Positions 57,187-64,000 of a stretch of DNA of 64,000 nucleotides are shown piece after piece. A program made the translations under genes and the position numbers. Numbering within the stretch: the first letter of the stretch is position 1; each line of letters opens with the position of its first letter. The DNA comes from Methylomonas koyamae. GTDB taxonomy: Bacteria > Pseudomonadota > Gammaproteobacteria > Methylococcales > Methylomonadaceae. The stretch is from positions 1,550,001 through 1,614,000 of the forward strand of contig NZ_AP019777.1 in NCBI RefSeq assembly GCF_019669905.1. The letters are read 5' to 3'. Below the pieces are notes generated by a model, which saw only the letters and a program-made list of their open reading frames with translations, was not told the DNA's origin and did not search any database.

Positions 57187-58134
57187 TCAGCGCTGCCGCT
57201 CCGGATCTGCCGGCTGCGCTACCCCGAGTGCCGCCGAGCCGCCGCATTCGCCGTTCAGGTCCACCCATAAGTGCGGCAGTTGCAGATCGGTCAACCAGGC
57301 CGGGCCGTCTTCTTCTTTCAGCATCGCAATCGTCGACGCGCTACCGGCTACGACGCAGAATTCGGCGATGACGGTTACCGCAGCCAAATGCCGCACCGGC
57401 CAGCCGGTCCGCGGATTCAAGACGTGGCCGTAACGCACGCCGTCCAATGTGATGCAGCGTTCGTAATCGCCGCTGCTAGCGACCGCGCCTGCCGCCAGGG
57501 CCAGCGTATCGAGCAAGCCGCCGCTTCGGTGGGGATGGCGGATACCGATTTGCCACGGGCTGCCGTCGGCGCGGGGCCCGACGACTTTGATATCGCCGCC
57601 CAAGTTGACCAGGCCGTGGCGGATGCCATGAGCCTGGCATAAGGCTGCGGCCCGGTCCGCGGCGTATTCCTTGACCACGCCGCCGAAATCGATTTCCATG
57701 CTTGCCTTGGCAAAGGCCAGCCGCGGCCGCTGCCAGCTTAGTCTGTGCCAGCCCACGCGTTGCAACAAATTGTCGATCAACGATTGCTCCGGCAATTGGC
57801 CGGAATCGAATTTCCAGGCCCGGCGCAGGATGCCGGAGGTGATGTCGAACAGGCCGCCGCTTTGCGCGTAGCAGGTTGCGGCGTAATCCAGCAGGCCGGC
57901 GGTTTCCTCATCGACCTCGATCGCGGCACCGCTGGCGGCGGCCCGATTGATCTCGGATAGAAAACTATCGTCGCGGTAACGCGAATAGCGGGCTTCCAAA
58001 CGCCGGACGTCGGCGATGGCCGCATCGGCGGCGGCCATCGCTTTGGCTTCACCGGCTGCGAACAACTGGATTTGGCACGGCGTACCCATGGCGTTGAAAT
58101 CGCGGCGGAAATAATGCAGCGGCGGTTTTTTCAT
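57187..58134 (-). CDS. apbE: FAD:protein FMN transferase ApbE
   Basis: A 315-residue flavin transferase that attaches FMN to threonine residues of partners such as Rnf and Nqr subunits. Motifs: FNAMGTPCQIQLF, DFGGVVKEYAADRA, NLGGDIKVVG and YGHVLNPRTGWPV. Start at ATG 58134; no signal or lipobox, whereas typical ApbE proteins are exported, so this copy may work in the cytoplasm or have a misjudged start. Upstream codons of the longer frame look noncoding. Confidence 0.93.
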   Translation of the reverse strand: MKKPPLHYFRRDFNAMGTPCQIQLFAAGEAKAMAAADAAIADVRRLEARYSRYRDDSFLSEINRAAASGAAIEVDEETAGLLDYAATCYAQSGGLFDITSGILRRAWKFDSGQLPEQSLIDNLLQRVGWHRLSWQRPRLAFAKASMEIDFGGVVKEYAADRAAALCQAHGIRHGLVNLGGDIKVVGPRADGSPWQIGIRHPHRSGGLLDTLALAAGAVASSGDYERCITLDGVRYGHVLNPRTGWPVRHLAAVTVIAEFCVVAGSASTIAMLKEEDGPAWLTDLQLPHLWVDLNGECGGSAALGVAQPADPERQR

Positions 58135-58310
58135 GGCTCGGCTAGCCGTGCCGGCGGCGGTGATGTGGGATTGAACCGGATCGGAACAGATTGCGCTTTT
58201 CCAATCCGGACGAGGGCGACGGTCAGCGCCGCCGGAGGCTTGCGAACGGCGGCGGCTGCAGCCAAGGCATCCCGCCGCCAGGCCGTTGGCCGTAGGGCGG
58301 CTCCGGCCGA

Positions 58311-58940
58311 TTACTTTTTCAAAGCCGATGCGGCTGCGGCGCGGCGGGTGATTTCGGCCCAATCGCCGGCGTCGACCAGTTCGGCCGGCGCCATCCACGA
58401 GCCGCCGACGCAGGCGACGTTGCTCAGCGCCAAATATTCCGGCGCGTTTTTCGGATTGACGCCGCCGGTCGGGCAGAAGGTGACTTGCGGCAGCGGCCCG
58501 CCTATCGACTTCAGCATCGGAATGCCGCCGGCGGCTTCGGCCGGGAAAAACTTCATCGCGGTAATGCCTTTATCCAATAAGCGCATGACTTCGCTTGGGG
58601 TAATGACGCCGGGCAACAACGGTACGCTGGTTTCCAGGGCCGCATCCAGCAGATTTTCGGTCACGCCGGGGCTGACGATGAACTGGGCGCCGGCGTCGAT
58701 GGCATGGTGCAGGGTGGTGACGTTGATGATGGTGCCGGCACCGACGATCGCGCCGGGTACTTCGGCTTTGATTTGGCGAATCGCATCCAGCGCCACCGGC
58801 GTGCGCAAGGTGATTTCCAGCACTTTCAAGCCGCCTTCGACCAGGGCTTTGGCCAGCGGCACGGCGTTTTCCAGATTATTGATAACCATGACCGGCATTA
58901 CCGGCGAGGTGGTCATGACTTCTTTGATAGTTACTGTCAT
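58311..58940 (-). CDS. eda: KDPG/KHG aldolase
   Basis: A 209-residue aldolase that splits 2-keto-3-deoxy-6-phosphogluconate to pyruvate and glyceraldehyde-3-phosphate, the last step of the Entner-Doudoroff route. PVMVINNLENAVPLAKAL holds the start of the barrel, GGLKVLEITLRT the Glu motif, AVGAGTI-like IVGAGTIINV the middle, and MKFFPAEAAGG the catalytic Lys. ATG 58940 has GGATAA upstream and is preferred to 58952. Last gene of the zwf-pgl-edd-gnd-eda series. Confidence 0.95.
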   Translation of the reverse strand: MTVTIKEVMTTSPVMPVMVINNLENAVPLAKALVEGGLKVLEITLRTPVALDAIRQIKAEVPGAIVGAGTIINVTTLHHAIDAGAQFIVSPGVTENLLDAALETSVPLLPGVITPSEVMRLLDKGITAMKFFPAEAAGGIPMLKSIGGPLPQVTFCPTGGVNPKNAPEYLALSNVACVGGSWMAPAELVDAGDWAEITRRAAAASALKK

Positions 58941-58993
58941 TGATTTATCCATTAGTGGGTTTGGGTTGTAGCTTAACCCAACTGGGCTTAATT

Positions 58994-59019
58994 GTCGGGC
59001 CACGCTACGCTAACCCAAC
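58994..59019 (-). repeat. REP-like palindrome in the gnd-eda gap
   Basis: On the minus strand GTTGGG...TAGCGTAGCG...CCCGAC forms an imperfect stem like the GTTGGGTTA-type repeats common in gammaproteobacteria. A related GTTGGGTTA stretch lies next to it. It sits between the gnd stop and eda start and may be a REP remnant or an mRNA-stability element. Confidence 0.4.
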
Positions 59020-59057
59020 TCGTGTTTATCGGATAATCCGCTTTCCGCTGCCGGCGG

Positions 59058-60503
<1,446 letters not shown>

Positions 60504-60594
60504 GTTTGCCTGCCGCTGCCTGTTGCCAATATGTTAAATCCGATTCGACTTAGCGCGAAAACCGCATTGGCCGAGTCGCTTGAAATCCGGTCGT

Positions 60595-62418
60595 TCAATC
60601 GACAAAAAATAGATTGGTGGCGCCGGTTTCAGCCGACGAAGCCTGCGCCCGCATCGCGCCGAATAATTCCCGGCCCATGCCGAAGTGGTGGCCGGTGGCG
60701 TGGTTGGGCTCGGCGGCGCGGGCCTCGAACTCGGCTTGGTCGACTTGGACGTTGACTTCGCCGGTCTGGGTGTTCAGCACAATGATGTCGCCGTCGCGCA
60801 CCTTTGCCAATGGGCCGCCGTCGATACATTCCGGCCACATGTGGATGGCCGAGGGCACTTTGCCGGACGCGCCGGACATGCGGCCGTCGGTCACCAGGCC
60901 GACATGGAAGCCGCGGTCCTGCAACACGCCCAGTACCGGGGTCAGTTTGTGCAGTTCCGGCATGCCGTTGGCTTTCGGGCCTTGAAACCTTAACACCACG
61001 ATGACGTCTTTTTCCAGTTCGCCGCGTTTGAAGGCGGCAACCACGTCGAGCTGATCGTCGAAGACCATGGCCGGCGCCGTTACTACCTGGTGCTTTTCGG
61101 CAACGGCGGAAATTTTCGAGACGCCGCGACCCAAGTTGCCGTGCATCACGTGCAAGCCGCCGCCGGCGGCGAACGGTTGGGCGACGCTGCCGATGACTTC
61201 CGGATCCAGCGATTGGGCCGGCCCTTCTGCCCAGTGTAGCTTGCCGGCGGCGTCAAGCGCGGGAGCCTGGCTGTATTGGGCCATGCCGCGCTGGTCGCCG
61301 ATGGTCAGAATGTCGCCGTGCAATAGGCCGTTTTCCAACAATTCCTTGATCAGCAGGCCCATACCGCCGGCATGGTGGAACTGGTTGACGTCTGCCGGGC
61401 CGTTCGGATAAATCTTGGTCAGCAGTGGAATGATTTTCGACAGTTTGTCGAAGTCGTCCCAGTTGATGATGATGCCGGCCGCGCGGGCGATGGCGATCAA
61501 ATGTATCGTGTGGTTGGTCGAACCGCCGGTCGCCAACAGGCCGATAATCGCGTTGATAATGGCTCTTTCGTCGACGACGTGGGCGATCGGCCGGAAATCG
61601 TCGCCGAGTGCGGTGAATTTCAACACCTGCTTGGCGGCGGCCTTGGTCAACTCGTCGCGCAGCGGCGTGTACGGATTGACGAACGACGCGCCCGGCAAAT
61701 GCAAGCCCATGATTTCCACCATCATCTGGTTGCTGTTGGCGGTACCGTAGAAGGTGCAGGTACCGGGGCTGTGGTAGGATTTGGACTCGGATTCCAGCAA
61801 TTCTTTCTCGCCGATCTTGCCTTCGGCATACTTTTGGCGGGCGCGCGACTTTTCCTTATTGGACAGGCCGCTGGTCATCGGGCCGGCCGGCACGAACACG
61901 GCGGGCAAATGGCCGAAGCTGAGCGCGCCGATCAGCAAGCCGGGCACGATTTTGTCGCAGACTCCCAAATACAGTGCGGCATCGAACATATTGTGGCTCA
62001 GGCCGATGGCGGTGGACAGCGCGATCACGTCGCGGCTGAACAACGACAATTCCATTCCCGGCATGCCCTGGGTAACGCCGTCGCACATCGCCGGCACGCC
62101 GCCGGCAAACTGGGCGACGCCGCCCGCTTCGCGCACGGCTTGCTTGATCAACGCCGGATAATCCTTGTACGGTTCGTGGGCGGACAACATGTCGTTGTAA
62201 GCGGAAATGATGCCGACATTGGCTTTGGGGCCATGGGCCAGCTCTTCTTTTTCAGCCGCTGAACATACCGCAAAACCATGCGCCAGATTGGCGCAGGGCA
62301 ATTTGGCGCGGTGCGGGCCCTGTGCGGCCGCGGCGTCGATCCGAGCCAGATAAGCCGCACGGGTTTCGCGGCTGCGTTTCACCACGTCCGCGGTGACTTT
62401 TTCTAAAGTAGGGTGCAT
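60595..62418 (-). CDS. edd: 6-phosphogluconate dehydratase
   Basis: A 607-residue iron-sulfur dehydratase that makes 2-keto-3-deoxy-6-phosphogluconate. Conserved parts of the IlvD/Edd family are visible: [48 protein letters not shown] and [17 protein letters not shown]; the Cys residues of these carry the cluster. Start ATG 62418 with GGAGATTC upstream. A 107-base gap precedes pgl upstream. Confidence 0.97.
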   Translation of the reverse strand: MHPTLEKVTADVVKRSRETRAAYLARIDAAAAQGPHRAKLPCANLAHGFAVCSAAEKEELAHGPKANVGIISAYNDMLSAHEPYKDYPALIKQAVREAGGVAQFAGGVPAMCDGVTQGMPGMELSLFSRDVIALSTAIGLSHNMFDAALYLGVCDKIVPGLLIGALSFGHLPAVFVPAGPMTSGLSNKEKSRARQKYAEGKIGEKELLESESKSYHSPGTCTFYGTANSNQMMVEIMGLHLPGASFVNPYTPLRDELTKAAAKQVLKFTALGDDFRPIAHVVDERAIINAIIGLLATGGSTNHTIHLIAIARAAGIIINWDDFDKLSKIIPLLTKIYPNGPADVNQFHHAGGMGLLIKELLENGLLHGDILTIGDQRGMAQYSQAPALDAAGKLHWAEGPAQSLDPEVIGSVAQPFAAGGGLHVMHGNLGRGVSKISAVAEKHQVVTAPAMVFDDQLDVVAAFKRGELEKDVIVVLRFQGPKANGMPELHKLTPVLGVLQDRGFHVGLVTDGRMSGASGKVPSAIHMWPECIDGGPLAKVRDGDIIVLNTQTGEVNVQVDQAEFEARAAEPNHATGHHFGMGRELFGAMRAQASSAETGATNLFFVD

Positions 62419-62525
62419 AGAATCTCCTGGCGGCCATTACGCCGATTAGCTTGCGACGCGCCTATAGGTCTTGGGATCGAGCATTCTTGGGTCATGCGCG
62501 CCTAACCCGCCCTGAAATACGTTGG

Positions 62526-63236
62526 TTAAGGCGCCCAGTACAATTCCACCGGCGCTTGCTCCTGGTTCAACAGCGCACGGATCGGCATGTCTTCGACCGG
62601 TCCGGGCTGTTGGGCTTGGCCGAATACGGCCAGTTTGTCCTCGCCGGTGAACAGGATCACGATGCGTTCCGACTTCAGCAGGCCGTTACGGGTCAAGGTC
62701 AGGCGTTCGGTGTTGGGCCCGGTGACTTCGCTCTGAATCGCGTCGATTGCCGCGGTCAGTTGCGTGTTATCGTCGCTCAGCGCTTCGGCCAGACCGGGGG
62801 CGTGCGGAAACAACGACGCGGTATGGCCGTCGATGCCCATACCGACGATGCTCAAGGTAAACGGCTGAGGCAATGCTTGGTAACGGCTTTCGGTTTCGGC
62901 TTGGCCGGCCGCGGCGGTCGCGGCAGCGGTTTTCATGCCGACGAACTCGACATTGCGGGCGTTGTTGATCAGCAGGCTGCGGCGGATCAAGGCTTCGTTA
63001 CTGGCGCTATGGTCGCTGTCCACCCAGCGTTCGTCGACTAGGGCTACTTTGATCTTTTTCCAGTTCAGGTCGGATTTGGACAGCGCTTCGTACAACGGTG
63101 CCGGCGTGGTGCCGCCGGAAACCAGCAGCACGGCATGGCCATGTTTGCTGATCGCCTCGGACAAGACGTCGTGGCATTCCGCCACCAATGCGGTGAACAA
63201 GTGGTTGCGCTGTTCGAAAAAAAATTCTCTAACCAT
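62526..63236 (-). CDS. pgl: 6-phosphogluconolactonase
   Basis: A 236-residue DevB/SOL-type lactonase. VSGGTTPAPLYEALS, VDERWVDSDHSASN and IVGMGIDGHTASLFPH are the family signatures. It hydrolyses 6-phosphogluconolactone from Zwf to 6-phosphogluconate for edd and gnd. It lies 30 bases downstream of zwf. Confidence 0.96.
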   Translation of the reverse strand: MVREFFFEQRNHLFTALVAECHDVLSEAISKHGHAVLLVSGGTTPAPLYEALSKSDLNWKKIKVALVDERWVDSDHSASNEALIRRSLLINNARNVEFVGMKTAAATAAAGQAETESRYQALPQPFTLSIVGMGIDGHTASLFPHAPGLAEALSDDNTQLTAAIDAIQSEVTGPNTERLTLTRNGLLKSERIVILFTGEDKLAVFGQAQQPGPVEDMPIRALLNQEQAPVELYWAP

Positions 63237-63266
63237 GATCGTTTTACTCGTGATGGATTTAGATGG

Positions 63267-64000
63267 TTACTCTTCCCAAGCTCGGCCGTCGCGAGCCAAT
63301 AACGCCACCGAGGCGATAGGGCCCCAGCTTCCGGCCGGATAAGATTTGGGCGCGCTGTGGCTGTGCGCCCAAGCGTCCTGGATCGAATCGACCCACGCCC
63401 AAGCCTGTTCGATTTCCTCGCGGCTCAAAAACAGCGTCGGGTTGCCGCGCAGGGCTTCCAGAATCAGCTTTTCGTAACCTCCAAAGATGCTGCTCTTTTT
63501 GAAAGTTTCCGAAAAGCTCAAGTCCAACTTGGTTTGCTGCAACTTGATGTTGCCGTCGATGCCGGGGATTTTGTTCAACATCACCACGTCTACGCCTTCG
63601 TTAGGCTGCAAATGGATCACCAGTTTATTGGCCGGCAAGTCGCGGAAACTGTCTTTGAAAATGTTATGCGGCAACTGTTTGAAGTTGACGACGATTTCGG
63701 TGCGCTTGTTGGGCATGCGTTTGCCGGTACGCATGTAAAACGGCACGCCGGCCCAACGCCAGTTGTCGATGTCGACCCGGATCGCGACGAAGCTCTCGGT
63801 TGTGCTTTCCTTGTTGGCGCCTTCTTCTTCCAGATAACCCGGTACGGCCTGGCCTTTGATGAAACCCGCGGTATATTGGCCGCGTACGGTTTTTTCCTCG
63901 ACGTTGCGCGCTGTGATGGGCCGCAGGGCTTTCAGCACCTTGATTTTCTCCATGTGGATGCTTTCCGCTTCCAGGTCGGCCGGCGGTTCCATCGCTACGA
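63267..64000 (-). CDS. zwf: Glucose-6-phosphate dehydrogenase, C-terminal part
   Basis: Partial gene: the frame runs off the right edge, and the last visible start codon (63992) is internal, being the Met of the AMEPP motif. The 240 or so residues cover the C-terminal half: RTGKRMPNKRTEIVVNFKQ, NKLVIHLQPNEGV, YEKLILEALRGNPTLFLSREE and a final SYPAGSWGPIASVALLARDG. It oxidises glucose-6-phosphate with NAD(P). First of the visible sugar-acid genes and probably near the operon promoter outside the window. Confidence 0.96.
   Translation of the reverse strand, partial: VAMEPPADLEAESIHMEKIKVLKALRPITARNVEEKTVRGQYTAGFIKGQAVPGYLEEEGANKESTTESFVAIRVDIDNWRWAGVPFYMRTGKRMPNKRTEIVVNFKQLPHNIFKDSFRDLPANKLVIHLQPNEGVDVVMLNKIPGIDGNIKLQQTKLDLSFSETFKKSSIFGGYEKLILEALRGNPTLFLSREEIEQAWAWVDSIQDAWAHSHSAPKSYPAGSWGPIASVALLARDGRAWEE

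Overview
The window reads as chromosomal DNA of a free-living, flagellated, GC-rich gammaproteobacterium. The gene set (clustered Entner-Doudoroff and oxidative pentose phosphate genes, a nitrogen-fixation accessory operon, a B-type haem-copper oxidase, an HvfX-like DoxX protein, many c-di-GMP and phosphorelay proteins) resembles Methylococcales methanotrophs such as Methylomonas. This is inference: no methane-oxidation gene or rRNA lies in the window. No rRNA, tRNA, CRISPR array or transposase gene was found.

Layout. 1-1057: 3' end of an ammonium transporter and an inositol-monophosphatase-family gene. 1117-5780: a tight two-gene NTPase module (KAP then NACHT), a candidate defence island; the KAP gene carries an apparent 1-base frameshift. 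6012-9826: a minus-strand operon for a B-type cytochrome oxidase (small subunit IIa, CuA subunit II, subunit I, dihaem cytochrome c, membrane cytochrome). 10301-13639: a sensor joining an AmiC-like ligand-binding domain, PAS, GGDEF, EAL and BLUF. 13821-16063: proA-nadD-rsfS. 16176-18030: FlgP/FlgT-like genes behind a possible sigma-28 promoter. 18034-21949: glutathione peroxidase, a membrane-anchored protein with four copies of an octapeptide, a HAD hydrolase and an alginate-export porin. 22344-24149: an operon (unknown protein, rhodanese, NafY-like protein) with a NifA-type upstream site and a sigma-54 promoter. 24174-28032: a three-gene signalling operon (REC-HDOD, REC-PP2C, degenerate-REC histidine kinase).

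28262-35041: CIRCE-hrcA-grpE-dnaK, then dnaJ-dapB. Between dnaK and dnaJ lies an AT-rich insert of about 0.8 kb carrying a type II toxin-antitoxin pair and a broken antitoxin-like gene. It is flanked by a perfect 53-bp direct repeat of the dnaJ 5' end, so dnaJ is reconstituted behind the insert. 35088-43815: housekeeping genes (Nudix, rapA, PilZ, rhlE, cupin, hvfX-like, DUF2288, TPR, grxD, rpe). 43925-52180: a phosphorelay of a 1708-residue kinase-like/AAA/GAF/histidine kinase, a receiver-KaiB fusion and a triple-PAS GGDEF-EAL protein. 52302-58134: thioredoxin-like protein, Aer-like chemoreceptor, DUF898 and M48 genes, a Dabb lipoprotein and ApbE. 58311-64000: the sugar-acid cluster, transcribed zwf-pgl-edd-gnd-eda.

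The most notable signals are the receiver-KaiB fusion in a three-gene relay, the toxin-antitoxin insertion that rebuilds dnaJ, the KAP/NACHT pair, the NifA/sigma-54 operon with an unrecognised first gene, the AmiC-PAS-GGDEF-EAL-BLUF sensor, and the octapeptide-repeat membrane protein.
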